Virus record (IMG/VR): IMGVR_UViG_3300042325_000157
Coordinates: 1 to 32,626 of that record
Strand: one strand, 5' to 3'
Length of the DNA stretch: 32,626 nucleotides
DNA from: a virus
This document shows positions 7,977 through 16,308 of this stretch, piece after piece (position 1 is the first letter of the stretch; every line of letters starts with the position of its first letter). The notes under the pieces were generated by a model, which ran no database searches, was not told the DNA's origin, and saw only the letters and a program-made list of their open reading frames with translations. The translations under genes were made by a program, and so were the position numbers.

Positions 7977-8705
7977 ATGGGAGTAACAATAATTGACAAC
8001 ACGCAAGTAATTAACAACGCTACATGGAAGGTGCAAGCTGATAAGCTGACAAGTGAAAGCGGAATTGTAAAAGAAGATGGTACGATTCACTATATTGATG
8101 GTAAATTAAAATACCATGCGAACGATAATATCTTTCCGTTAAGTGGGGCTACTGAATACGGAATGGTAGTAATTGACAAAGTAGATTCAACTTTACCTAC
8201 TGGAGCTACCGTTGGGGATAGATATTTGTTAGATACAGGGTTGTCAAATTCTGGAGTTTATGAATATGTAGGAGCGCTTGAAGGGTGGCTTGCAATTACT
8301 CAAAACTCAACGACAATTGAAGGCACATTGGTAACTGTTGCAAAGAATAACGTCACTTACAGATGGAGTGGTACAGTTTGGGCGGTATTCTCAAGTCAAA
8401 GCATCATTGATTTAACATTAGCACGTAAAACAGATTCTTACACACTTGTAGCAGCTGACAACGGTAAATGTATTGAGATGAACAAAGCAACTGCAAACAC
8501 TTTAACCGTGCCTTCAGGAGTTTTTACAATAGGTCAACAAGTATTAATCACACAATATGGAGCAGGTCAAACGACAATTGCTGGATCAGGTGTTACTTTA
8601 AGAAGTGACGGTGGTAAATTAAAAATCAATAGTCAATATTCAAGTGCTACAATTCTGTTTATTTCAGCTACTGAAGCGTATGTGTTTGGTAATTTAGCAT
8701 TGTAA
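7977..8705 (+). CDS. Virion appendage/fibre-like protein (242 aa)
   Basis: A two-part structural protein. The first part has the repeated style of phage fibre linkers (VDSTLPTGATVGDRYLLDTG at about 70-89, then a TYRWSGTVWAVF segment). The C-terminal part from about residue 150 (SYTLVAADNGKCIEMNKATA, then LTVPSG, GQQVLITQYGAGQTTI, GVTLRS, GGKLKI) is a beta-rich module I have seen at the ends of many phage fibre or capsid-appendage proteins. That supports a role in surface binding. It starts one base after the protease stop and overlaps the next gene by ATGA-type spacing. Confidence 0.65.
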   Translation: MGVTIIDNTQVINNATWKVQADKLTSESGIVKEDGTIHYIDGKLKYHANDNIFPLSGATEYGMVVIDKVDSTLPTGATVGDRYLLDTGLSNSGVYEYVGALEGWLAITQNSTTIEGTLVTVAKNNVTYRWSGTVWAVFSSQSIIDLTLARKTDSYTLVAADNGKCIEMNKATANTLTVPSGVFTIGQQVLITQYGAGQTTIAGSGVTLRSDGGKLKINSQYSSATILFISATEAYVFGNLAL

Positions 8706-8935
8706 TGAGCTTAATACCTTCGTTTATAAGGTTTAAAGAAGTCACTACCGCATTGGATAGTGACTCTTTATTTTTACAACCTATTGATAGCGATATACCT
8801 AAAAAAATACTTGTTACAAATTTAAGTGATGAGGATAACGGTATTTTGTTTGGTGGCGTTGGTGCAGATGAAGACGTTTACAGTTTAATCGGTGGCGTTG
8901 GTGCGAGTATTAATTCAGATATATATAATTTATGA
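8705..8935 (+). CDS. Small appendage-associated protein with duplicated GGVGA motif (76 aa)
   Basis: The family is unknown. The protein ends with two copies of a short motif (LFGGVGADEDVYSL and LIGGVGASINSDIYNL). The underlying DNA repeats 14 bases at 8862-8875 and 8891-8904, 29 bp apart. It is encoded between two appendage proteins, with overlaps at both ends, so it is probably a fibre-associated or chaperone-like component. No signal peptide or membrane segment is present. Confidence 0.6.
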   Translation: MSLIPSFIRFKEVTTALDSDSLFLQPIDSDIPKKILVTNLSDEDNGILFGGVGADEDVYSLIGGVGASINSDIYNL

Positions 8936-9960
8936 GCGATATAACAAAACGAATAATAATTAAAAAGGGTAGTGGTATTGCAACTATTCCTGCAACATCA
9001 GACCATAGAGATGGTACGTGGTTAAGCACTGATTTGTACATTGGTGAGTTTTACATGAACACTGCTAACGGTAAGATATACACACGTACATCAAGTGGGA
9101 TTTCGGAAATAATTTATAACGTTGCAGATTTTGAATTATTAGCAAATAAAGCTACAAATTTCACGGTTTTAAATAACACTAAATACCCAACAACTCAAGC
9201 GGTCGAAAACCAAATTGACGCTAAACTTGTAACAACTGGTTATTGGAATGTTGCAAGTTCAGAAATTGCACGTGGATACAGGGCGCAACACAATTCAACA
9301 ACTGTACTTTCTGAAAACATTGCAACAGGAACATTACAAGGTACAGCAACAGCAGTGGCAGTGTCAACAACTTCCATGCAAACGAAAAAGACACGTTTAA
9401 AAATTGGTGTTTCAACTCCTGCAGCTAACGGTGTTTGTGGTTATAGGTCAACAAGTGCGTTTAATATTATAGACATGGGTTGGAGGTTTTGTGTTGCGTT
9501 TGGTGTTTCAGATACTGCCTTAAATACAGGGGCGCGCCAATTCTATGGGATGACATCGGCAACAACTTTACTAGGGATTTCTTCTGCTGTAACAGTTGAA
9601 AGTTTAACGAATATAGTTGGTATTGGATCGGATGCTTTGGATACTAATTTACAAGTATTCCATAACGATGCAACGGGTACGGCTACAAAAATAGATTTAG
9701 GAGTTAATTTTCCTGCAAACAGAACAGGAAGTGCAGCAACTGATTTTTTTGTTTTTGAATTGTACAACCCATTTAATTCAATGACTGTATTTTATAAGGT
9801 TACTTCATTGGAAAACAACGTAACAGTTGAGGGGTCAATAACTACGAATTTACCAAGTGATACAACACCGATAACAATGCAAGCGGTTAGAACTTCGGGA
9901 GCGACATCAAACGCTTGTAGTTTTGATATTTCACAATTAACATTAAACTGTTTGGCATGA
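8932..9960 (+). CDS. Virion appendage/tail fibre protein (342 aa)
   Basis: The N-terminal part (residues 1-60) has a pattern common in phage fibres: KRIIIKKGSGIATIPATSDH, then a short 'DLYIGEFYMNTANGKIYTRT' segment. A linker follows (NNTKYPTTQAVENQIDAKL, about 80-98), as in collar or fibre proteins. The C-terminal 240 residues are beta-rich and Thr/Ala/Asn-heavy, likely the receptor-binding or trimer-forming part. It overlaps neighbours by ATGA. The host receptor cannot be read from the sequence. Confidence 0.65.
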   Translation: MSDITKRIIIKKGSGIATIPATSDHRDGTWLSTDLYIGEFYMNTANGKIYTRTSSGISEIIYNVADFELLANKATNFTVLNNTKYPTTQAVENQIDAKLVTTGYWNVASSEIARGYRAQHNSTTVLSENIATGTLQGTATAVAVSTTSMQTKKTRLKIGVSTPAANGVCGYRSTSAFNIIDMGWRFCVAFGVSDTALNTGARQFYGMTSATTLLGISSAVTVESLTNIVGIGSDALDTNLQVFHNDATGTATKIDLGVNFPANRTGSAATDFFVFELYNPFNSMTVFYKVTSLENNVTVEGSITTNLPSDTTPITMQAVRTSGATSNACSFDISQLTLNCLA

Positions 9961-10106
9961 TAGAGGTATATCAAGAAGTAAGGGGCGCTTACACGTATGT
10001 AGAAAGTAGCTACTTAAATATAATCAGAGTAGGGAATGAGGTTTTAAATGCTGATGTAACAACCGAAATAACAGCTCAAGAAACTATCATAAACAACTAC
10101 ATCTAA
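9957..10106 (+). CDS. Small protein after the fibre gene (49 aa)
   Basis: The ATG overlaps the stop of the fibre gene as ATGA, and the frame runs 49 codons to TAA. The product starts MIEVYQEVRGAYTYVESSYL and is acidic and probably partly beta. The coupling to the fibre gene and the absence of any other gene in this stretch support it. I cannot assign a function. Confidence 0.6.
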   Translation: MIEVYQEVRGAYTYVESSYLNIIRVGNEVLNADVTTEITAQETIINNYI

Positions 10107-10142
10107 TTTACAACAAAGCCCATAAAAAAAGGTTATATAATT

Positions 10143-10757
10143 ATGAATGAAATCAAGTACATTTTAGAGCAAATCAGGAAGATGAAAACAATAGTGCTAA
10201 TTATAATTCTGCTTGCTTTCATTCTTTTTTATTACAAGTCATTGGTTACTCAAGTAGTGGTTAAAAAAATTGAAAGTGTTGACGAGGTGAAAAAAGACAT
10301 TAATAACAATGTTTTAATTCAACAGATGTTAAATGAATTGATGATAAAATATAATGCTGATAGGGCTTATATATTTCAATTTCACAACACGATTAAATAC
10401 TACGATGGTACGCATAGAAACCACCAATCAATGACATTTGAAGTTTGCAACAATGGTATTAGTTCGGAAGCGCATAATTTACAGAATATTCCTGTTAGTT
10501 TATATCCTATGTTTTTGCAGCAAATAATGTTAGAAAAAATGAATTATTGCCAAATAAATAACATCAAAGAGCAAACTACAAAAGCATCGTTATTTAGGCA
10601 AGGAATTCAATCGATATGTATAGCACCATATTTTAAGAAAGGAAGTTTTGTTGCTTATATTGGTATTGACTACGTGAAAGAAAATAAGTGTACAGAGATT
10701 GATTTTAAGGAGTTTAAAGAGTTTACAAATGAAATCGGTAATATATTAATGTTATGA
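10143..10757 (+). CDS. Membrane-anchored GAF-like domain protein (204 aa)
   Basis: One strong transmembrane segment lies at about residues 15-34 (KTIVLIIILLAFILFYYKSL). A short coiled linker follows, then a domain beginning LMIKYNADRAYIFQFHNTIK (about 67-86) and ending VAYIGIDYV. That 'ADRAYIFQFHN...YYDGTH' pattern is one I associate with GAF-like sensory domains, including versions found in phages. A phage protein with a membrane anchor and a GAF-like domain inside a virion gene cluster could act on entry, in infected-cell signalling or in superinfection exclusion; this is inference. It overlaps the next small gene by ATGA. Confidence 0.65.
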   Translation: MNEIKYILEQIRKMKTIVLIIILLAFILFYYKSLVTQVVVKKIESVDEVKKDINNNVLIQQMLNELMIKYNADRAYIFQFHNTIKYYDGTHRNHQSMTFEVCNNGISSEAHNLQNIPVSLYPMFLQQIMLEKMNYCQINNIKEQTTKASLFRQGIQSICIAPYFKKGSFVAYIGIDYVKENKCTEIDFKEFKEFTNEIGNILML

Positions 10758-10915
10758 GAAAAGGAGGAAAAAAAGGTTGTCAATGTAAAGATGGCACGTA
10801 TAGTAAAGAGTGTTGCGATGGTAACTCTCAAGGGGTTGGAAGTACTAACCAACAAACAATTAGTAATGTAAACCATACTATTGAAGTAAGGCAAATTACA
10901 ACAGAAAGAGGTTAA
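10754..10915 (+). CDS. Small Cys-rich protein (53 aa)
   Basis: The ATG at 10754 overlaps the previous stop as ATGA. The product begins MRKGGKKGCQCKDGTYSKEC and continues CDGNSQGVGSTNQ. Four cysteines (C9, C11, C20, C21) in a Lys/Gly-rich N-terminus suggest metal binding or disulfides. The 'GCQCKDGTYS-x-x-CCDG' pattern recurs, in my recollection, in small proteins next to capsid genes of Bacteroidetes phages. The function is unknown. Confidence 0.65.
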   Translation: MRKGGKKGCQCKDGTYSKECCDGNSQGVGSTNQQTISNVNHTIEVRQITTERG

Positions 10916-10938
10916 TAAAGTTATTAAAGAAAAAAGAT

Positions 10939-11505
10939 ATGAATAAAGAAATAAAAGACGCGTTAAAAACTATCAAGACTTTCTTAGGAATGGAAGTGAA
11001 GTTAGAGCAAATGAAATTAGTAGATGGTAACACGGTAATCGAAGCCGATTCATTTGAACCTGGTGCTAGTGTTATGATTGTAGTTCCTGAAGGTGAACCT
11101 GTTCCTTTGGAAGTTGGTAAATACGAGCTTGAGGATGGTAGAGTTTTAATCGTTGAAGAGGTTGGAATGATCGCATCAATTGAAGAGATGCCAAAAGAAG
11201 AGGAAGAGGAAGAGATGCCTGTTGAAGCTGATGTGACTCCAGAAGTTGAAGTGAAACAACCAAAGAAAGTTGTAAGCATCACTGAGCAACACTTCGCTGA
11301 AATGGAATCAAAGATTGCTGAACTTGAAACTAAGTTAGCTGCATTAGAGGTAAAAGAGGAAGAGGTAATCGAGTTGACTGAAGATCCAAAACCAATTCAG
11401 TATAACCCTGAAAACGCAAAACCAATTGAGCATATGGATTTAGCTACAAATACAGGTAAATCAACAAGAGATAAGATCTTAGAAGAAGTATATAACAACA
11501 AATAA
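10939..11505 (+). CDS. Putative capsid scaffolding protein (188 aa)
   Basis: A highly acidic protein directly upstream of the major capsid gene. Residues about 35-80 form a small beta region (EPGASVMIVVPEGEPVPLEV, then ELEDGRVLIVEE). A Glu-rich linker (about 88-112) and a coiled coil (about 118-146, HFAEMESKIAELETKLAALE) follow. Acidic, helical proteins just before the capsid gene are typically scaffolds that direct capsid assembly and are removed by the prohead protease. No catalytic motif is seen. The C-terminus (TRDKILEEVYNNK) could be the capsid-binding part. Confidence 0.65.
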   Translation: MNKEIKDALKTIKTFLGMEVKLEQMKLVDGNTVIEADSFEPGASVMIVVPEGEPVPLEVGKYELEDGRVLIVEEVGMIASIEEMPKEEEEEEMPVEADVTPEVEVKQPKKVVSITEQHFAEMESKIAELETKLAALEVKEEEVIELTEDPKPIQYNPENAKPIEHMDLATNTGKSTRDKILEEVYNNK

Positions 11506-11516
11506 ATAAATAAAAA

Positions 11517-12476
11517 ATGGCTACAACTGCAACAATCACTACATCATATGCTGGGCAAGATTCCAAACTATGGGTAAAAGCTGCTTTATTAAGCGGTAAC
11601 ACTTTGGCAAATGGAGGGATGACTATCATTCCTAACATTGCTTACAAAACAACAATGTTTAAAATCGGAACGGACGACATTTTAAAGAACGCTACGTGTG
11701 ATTTTGACGCGACTTCTACTGTTACACTTTCTGAAAGAAGTTTGACATTAGAGCAGTTTCAAGTTAACTTACAATTGTGTAAAAAAGACTTTTTACCAAC
11801 GTGGCAAGCTGAAGAAATGGGATTCAGTGCAAACAAAGTTTTGGCAAAATCATTTGTTGACTACTTGTTAGCTTACATCACTGATAAGGTTGCTTCATCT
11901 GTTGAGGTTTCTATTTGGAGAGGTGCTAACGCAACTGCAGGGCAAATTGATGGTATTTCTACTTTGTTAGCTGCTGACGCTGCTTTACCAACTGCGAACG
12001 AGGTGGCAGGTTCTTCTGCTATTTCTGCTTCTTCTACGGTAATCGCTGAATTAGGTAAAATTGTTGATGCAATTCCAAACACCTTATACGGTTCACCTGA
12101 TTTAAAAATCTACGTTCCACAAGGTGTTATGAAGGCTTACATTAGAGCTTTGGGTGGTTTCTCAGTAGCTGCTACTTCAAACTCAGGTACAGATGCTAAG
12201 GGGACACAATGGTACAATGGTGGTGATTTAACTTTCGATGGTATTCCATTATTCGTTGCTAACGGATTGGCTGCAAACACTGCTATCGCTGCTGAAACTT
12301 CAAACTTGTTCTTCGGTTGCGGTTTATTAAATGATACAAATGAAGTTTCTTTAATTGACATGGCACCAATGGACGGTTCACAAAATGTAAGATTTGTATT
12401 ACGTGCGGGTATGGCAGTTAATTACCATTCAGTATCTGACATCGTAACTTATAACATTCCTAACTCAGCTAACTAA
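11517..12476 (+). CDS. Major capsid protein, HK97-like (319 aa)
   Basis: Size, composition and position after a scaffold candidate and before a strong terminator identify the major capsid protein. It is Ala/Thr/Ser-rich with a typical N-terminal arm, a domain with DLKIYVPQGVMKAYIRALGG (about 196-215) and a C-terminal part with DGSQNVRFVLRAGMAVNYHS, which fit the HK97 fold. Codon use here looks enriched in C- and T-ending codons (AAC, TTC, GCT) relative to neighbours, as expected for a very highly expressed gene. The start is preceded by a run of AAATAAATAAATAAAAA, which is typical of Bacteroidetes start regions. Confidence 0.85.
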   Translation: MATTATITTSYAGQDSKLWVKAALLSGNTLANGGMTIIPNIAYKTTMFKIGTDDILKNATCDFDATSTVTLSERSLTLEQFQVNLQLCKKDFLPTWQAEEMGFSANKVLAKSFVDYLLAYITDKVASSVEVSIWRGANATAGQIDGISTLLAADAALPTANEVAGSSAISASSTVIAELGKIVDAIPNTLYGSPDLKIYVPQGVMKAYIRALGGFSVAATSNSGTDAKGTQWYNGGDLTFDGIPLFVANGLAANTAIAAETSNLFFGCGLLNDTNEVSLIDMAPMDGSQNVRFVLRAGMAVNYHSVSDIVTYNIPNSAN

Positions 12477-12498
12477 TTAACTAATTAATTAACCAATT

Positions 12499-12532
12499 AA
12501 GGGAGGGGGTTTAACTTCCCTCCTTTTTTTTT
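12499..12532 (+). terminator. Rho-independent terminator after the capsid gene
   Basis: The stem GGAGGG (12502-12507) pairs with CCCTCC (12518-12523), with further G-T and A-T pairs on both sides, followed by a run of nine T. It ends the capsid transcript about 25 bp after the stop codon. It may let capsid mRNA accumulate above that of the downstream genes. Confidence 0.88.
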
Positions 12533-12545
12533 AAACTTTATTTTT

Positions 12546-13088
12546 ATGGCTTGTAATTTAAGTATAGGACGCGCGGAGGCGTGTAAAGAGGCAATAGGAG
12601 GACTGAAAGCGGTGTACTTCATTAATTATCAGATACTACCTGCTGATGTAACATTTTCAAATGACCTAATAACAGCAGTAACAAACGTGGATAACTTGTA
12701 CAAGTATGAGTTAAAATCAAACGAGAATGTGTTTGACCAAGAAATTGTATCGAGCCGTGAAGCGGGTACAACGTTCTTCAGACAAACGTTAACAATTAAG
12801 TTAAAAAAACAAGATGCAACGACTCACAAAGAAGTTAAACTATTAGCTTACTCAAGGCCTCACGTACTTGTGGAAAACAACAACGGTCAATTCTTTTTGA
12901 TGGGCTTGTTTAGAGGTGCTGATTTAACGGCAGGCTCTATAAATAATGGCGGTGCTTTAGGTGACTTCAATGGTTACAGTTTGACTTTTGTTGCGGAGGA
13001 GGCTCTACCGGCACCATTCACAGACATAACAAGCTCAACGACTATTGTTTCTGATTGTTTCACAGGTGCAACAGTAACAACTGCTTAA
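12546..13088 (+). CDS. Putative major tail (tube) protein, paralogue 1 (180 aa)
   Basis: Beta-rich protein with a compact tube-protein-like pattern: MACNLSIGRAEACKEAIGGL at the start, then YKYELKSNENVFDQEIVSSR, GTTFFRQTLTIKLKKQD, HVLVENNNGQFFLMGLFRG and GALGDFNGYSLTFVAEE. The arrangement of an N-terminal cap and alternating strands ending in G-YSLTF-E suggests the tail tube fold. It follows the capsid gene directly. The next gene is a clear paralogue, so the pair probably arose by tandem duplication. The start is the ATG 15 bp after the terminator's T-run. Confidence 0.7.
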   Translation: MACNLSIGRAEACKEAIGGLKAVYFINYQILPADVTFSNDLITAVTNVDNLYKYELKSNENVFDQEIVSSREAGTTFFRQTLTIKLKKQDATTHKEVKLLAYSRPHVLVENNNGQFFLMGLFRGADLTAGSINNGGALGDFNGYSLTFVAEEALPAPFTDITSSTTIVSDCFTGATVTTA

Positions 13089-13090
13089 TT

Positions 13091-13687
13091 ATGGCTTGCA
13101 ACTTAACTATAGGACGTTCAGAGCCTTGTAAGGATACCCTTGGAGGGTTACGCAATGTTTACTTCATCAATGAGAATTTAACATCAGCTAACATTTATAA
13201 AGTTAATCCTGGTGAGGGTGATGCGTTCATTCTTGACACTGATTTTAACGAGTCGATTGATTACGTTAATTTTGTTCAATACATGTACAAGTTTGAATTG
13301 AAATCTAATGAAAATGTTTATGATCAAGAAATCGTAAGTTCACGTGAAAACGGCACGACTTTTTTTCGTCAAACATTGACTATTAAACTAAAAAAACAAG
13401 ACATTGCAACACACAATGCTGTTAAGACATTAGCATACGCAAAGCCAAGAATTTTAGTTGAAAACAACGAAGGTCAATTTTTCTTAGTTGGACTATTGAG
13501 AGGTTGTGATTTAACATCAGGTTCTATTAATAATGGAGGCGCTTTGGGTGATTTTAGCGGTTATTCCTTGACATTCCAAGGTGAAGAGCTACTACCATCG
13601 CAATTTGTGCCTTTAGGAACTAATGCTTTTTATTATGATTTAGATCTACCACCGAACGATGTCGAAACTACAATAGTTACAAGTTAA
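13091..13687 (+). CDS. Putative major tail (tube) protein, paralogue 2 (198 aa)
   Basis: This is a diverged tandem paralogue of the gene at 12546. Both begin MACNL-IGR-E-CK, share Y-ELKSNENV-DQEIVSSRE, GTTFFRQTLTIKLKKQD and GSINNGGALGDF-GYSLTF, and differ mainly in an insertion near residues 28-50 and in the C-terminus. I chose the ATG at 13091 because it aligns with the start of the paralogue and sits 3 bp after its stop; an upstream TTG-type extension in frame is not needed. It may be a second tube subunit or a tail-end variant. Confidence 0.7.
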   Translation: MACNLTIGRSEPCKDTLGGLRNVYFINENLTSANIYKVNPGEGDAFILDTDFNESIDYVNFVQYMYKFELKSNENVYDQEIVSSRENGTTFFRQTLTIKLKKQDIATHNAVKTLAYAKPRILVENNEGQFFLVGLLRGCDLTSGSINNGGALGDFSGYSLTFQGEELLPSQFVPLGTNAFYYDLDLPPNDVETTIVTS

Positions 13688-13693
13688 TACACG

Positions 13694-13723
13694 GAGGGGC
13701 TTAAAACACCCCTCTTTTTTTTT
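13694..13723 (+). terminator. Rho-independent terminator after the tail-tube pair
   Basis: GAGGGG (13694-13699) pairs with CCCCTC (13709-13714) across a 9-base loop, followed by nine T. It isolates the tube genes from the portal operon. The T-run contains the likely TTG start of the next gene. Confidence 0.88.
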
Positions 13724-14075
13724 GCAACAAAAACACTCTTTTTTAGTTATACTATTAATGATAGTATTAACGACATCCACATCTGCCCAAATAGTTTACT
13801 TCGTGCCACGTGAAGGCTCGGGAAACTCAGATAAGATATTCTTAACAGACGAACAGACAAACGTCACCACAACGATTAATATCACTACCTACGCAACTGG
13901 TGACTATTACCATACTGCGACCGCTACCTTTGGATTAATAGAAGGTCATACGTATGTTTGTAAAATTGGCAAAACAAACGACATTAGATTCTACGGTCGT
14001 GTATTCTGCACGAACAACCCAAGCTCAAACTTCACACAAACGGTAACAACAAACGAATTTATAATCTATGAATAA
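13722..14075 (+). CDS. Secreted-type small protein with signal peptide (117 aa)
   Basis: With a TTG start at 13722 the product begins MQQKHSFLVILLMIVLTTST, followed by SAQ. This is a short positive n-region, a hydrophobic core and a plausible signal peptidase site (TSA before Q). The mature part is beta-rich, ending FTQTVTTNEFIIYE. An ATG at 13758 would remove most of the signal peptide and seems less likely. Signal peptides are rare among virion genes, so export to the periplasm or outer surface is possible. It overlaps the portal gene by 8 bp. The function is unknown. Confidence 0.6.
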   Translation: MQQKHSFLVILLMIVLTTSTSAQIVYFVPREGSGNSDKIFLTDEQTNVTTTINITTYATGDYYHTATATFGLIEGHTYVCKIGKTNDIRFYGRVFCTNNPSSNFTQTVTTNEFIIYE

Positions 14076-15801
14076 TAACATTATACAACTATCTTCCTAT
14101 ACAGCTCCCGTAATTGTCGAAAATAATCGCAACGAATGGGTTGAATATGGTGAAGATAATAACTACTATCAATTTTTAATTGACAGATATAGTAATTCAG
14201 CAACTAACAACGCTGTAATTAATAACATTTGTAGACTAATATACGGTCAAGGCTTAACAGCTACGGATAGCGCGATGAAGCCAAACGAATGGGCGCAACT
14301 ATTATCTATATTAAAGGAAGACGATTTAAGACGTATTATCTTTGATTTGTACGCGCTTGGGCAGTGTGCTTTGCAGGTTCATTATGATAAAGGACATAAA
14401 GCAATTACAAGGGCTTTTCATACACCTATTCAATTATTAAGACCTGAGAAATGTAATAAGGATGGTGATATTGTAGGATATTTCTATTCTGACAATTGGA
14501 CGGATCCAAAGAAGTACGTGCCTAAAAGATTTGATTCTTTTGGAACTTCAAAAAAAGAAGTAGAGATTTTGTACTTAGCTCCTTATAGTGCTGGAATGAA
14601 ATACTTTTCAAATGTAGATTATCAAGGTGGAATTGATTACGCGTTACTTGAAGAAAAAATGGCTGAATACCTTATTAATGAGGTTAGTAACTCTTTTTCA
14701 CCAACAAGTATAATAAACTTTAACAACGGCACCCCAACTGACGAGATGAAAGACGAGATTTCAGCTCAAGTAATTAGTAAGCTTACAGGTTCAAAAGGTA
14801 AGAAAGTAGTAATATCCTTTAATGAAAATGAAGCTACCAAAACAACAATTGATTCAATACCTTTAAATGATGCTCCAGACCATTACCAATATTTGAGTGA
14901 AGAATCTACGTTCAAAATATTACGTTCACATAACGTTACTACTCCTTTATTATTTGGTGTATCGGTTGCAACAGGTTTTAGTTCAAATGCAGATGAGATG
15001 AAAACAGGGGCGTTGTTATTTGAAAACATGGTTATCAAACCAAAACAACAAATGATAGTTGAAATGATTAAAAAAGTGTTATCATTTAACGGTGTTTCTC
15101 TTAACCTTAAGTTTAAAACATTAAATCCTTTACAAGGGGATGAGCCACAGCCTGTACAAGAGGTTAAAATGAGCGCGCAAGATGAGTTAGACGTTGCGAA
15201 GTATGGTGAAGACATTGATTTAGATGAGTGGGTATTAGTTGATAGTAGAGATGCGGATTCAGAATTTGAAGATGAGTTGGATGCGCAATTGGAAAAATAC
15301 AATGAACAAACAACACTATCAAAGGTTTTAAACTTTGTGAAAACAGGCACGGCAAGACCAAACGCAAACAGTATTCAAGATGGTAAACTTTTTAAACATA
15401 GATATAGATATGTAGGAGATACTTCTGACAAATCAAGATTGTTTTGTAAGAAAATGCGCCAAGCTGACAAAGTTTATAGAAAGGAAGATATAATAAGAAT
15501 GAATAGTGAAGTAGTTAACCAAACGCGCACACGTTCAGATGGTACAGAGGGGGGGTTCGGACCTTTAGGGGCTACAACATACGATATATGGTTATTCAAA
15601 GGTGGCAAGTCATGCAGACATAAATGGGTTCGTGAAACTTATTTAAGAAAGTCTGATGTTAATTCACCAATTGCTAAAAAATACATGAAGGAGTTTAAGC
15701 CTTCGGTTGCTCGCAAACTAGGTGAAATTGTACCAGTGAATGATAAAAGAGTTTATACAAGACCTATTGACATGCCTAACCAAGGCGCATACCTTAAATA
15801 A
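14068..15801 (+). CDS. Portal protein with fused C-terminal head-morphogenesis-like domain (577 aa)
   Basis: Residues about 1-400 show a portal pattern: NEWVEYGEDNNYYQFLIDRY (about 23-42), NNICRLIYGQGLTA, an ALQVHYDKGHKAITRAFHTP segment and TTPLLFGVSVATGFSSNADE (about 290-310). From about residue 440 a second domain follows (HRYRYVGDTSDKSRLFCKKM, KVYRKEDIIRMN, GFGPLGATTYDIWLFKGGKS, CRHKWVRETYLRK). This portal plus C-terminal domain fusion is familiar to me from Bacteroidetes phages, and the C-terminal domain resembles minor head proteins. The portal normally lies right after terL; here it is downstream of the capsid and tube genes. Confidence 0.82.
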   Translation: MNNNIIQLSSYTAPVIVENNRNEWVEYGEDNNYYQFLIDRYSNSATNNAVINNICRLIYGQGLTATDSAMKPNEWAQLLSILKEDDLRRIIFDLYALGQCALQVHYDKGHKAITRAFHTPIQLLRPEKCNKDGDIVGYFYSDNWTDPKKYVPKRFDSFGTSKKEVEILYLAPYSAGMKYFSNVDYQGGIDYALLEEKMAEYLINEVSNSFSPTSIINFNNGTPTDEMKDEISAQVISKLTGSKGKKVVISFNENEATKTTIDSIPLNDAPDHYQYLSEESTFKILRSHNVTTPLLFGVSVATGFSSNADEMKTGALLFENMVIKPKQQMIVEMIKKVLSFNGVSLNLKFKTLNPLQGDEPQPVQEVKMSAQDELDVAKYGEDIDLDEWVLVDSRDADSEFEDELDAQLEKYNEQTTLSKVLNFVKTGTARPNANSIQDGKLFKHRYRYVGDTSDKSRLFCKKMRQADKVYRKEDIIRMNSEVVNQTRTRSDGTEGGFGPLGATTYDIWLFKGGKSCRHKWVRETYLRKSDVNSPIAKKYMKEFKPSVARKLGEIVPVNDKRVYTRPIDMPNQGAYLK

Positions 15802-15807
15802 TAAGAC

Positions 15808-16308
15808 ATGGCAGAAGCACTATTAATATCAAAAAAAGACTTACAGGAATACACTTCTTTGAACGCAAATACAGACGTTGATAAAGTTATTCAATTCGTA
15901 TTGGTTGCTCAAAACATTTGGATTCAACAATACACGGGTAGTAAGCTATTGGATAAGATAAAAACGGATATTACCAACAATACACTTGCAGGTAACTATA
16001 TAACGCTTGTAAGGTCGTATTTAAAGCCTATGTTGATCCATTTTACAATGGTTGAGTATTTGCCTTTTTGTGCTTACACAATTTCAAATAAAGGGATTTA
16101 TAAGCACCAATCTGAGAATAGTGAAATTGTTTCAAAAGAAGAGGTCGACTACTTAATTGAGAAAGAAAAACGCATTGCAGAAAGTTACTCGCAAAGGTTT
16201 TTAGACTATATTTGCAAGAACAATAGTTTGTTTCCAGAGTATACAACCAACGAAAATGGTGATGTTTACCCACAACATAATAACTACTTAACTAATTGGT
16301 ATCTATGA
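15808..16308 (+). CDS. Putative head-tail connector/adaptor (166 aa)
   Basis: Helical protein immediately after the portal gene, in the usual place of a connector. It starts MAEALLISKKDLQEYTSLNA, followed by VAQNIWIQQYTGSKLLDKIK. The pattern of a short N-terminal strand, then helices with 'LLI-x-x-x-L' and 'Q-YTG--L', is similar to gp6/adaptor-type proteins of Bacteroidetes phages. The C-terminus is Asn/Tyr-rich. No enzyme motif is seen. The ATG is 6 bp after the portal stop. Confidence 0.6.
   Translation: MAEALLISKKDLQEYTSLNANTDVDKVIQFVLVAQNIWIQQYTGSKLLDKIKTDITNNTLAGNYITLVRSYLKPMLIHFTMVEYLPFCAYTISNKGIYKHQSENSEIVSKEEVDYLIEKEKRIAESYSQRFLDYICKNNSLFPEYTTNENGDVYPQHNNYLTNWYL

Noticed and set aside
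14883-15350. Minus-strand reading frame of 155 codons (and 15164-15367, 16716-17027 similarly)
   Set aside because: Each is wholly inside a well-supported + strand gene (portal, appendage). There is no promoter or coupling, and the product looks like an antisense artefact.
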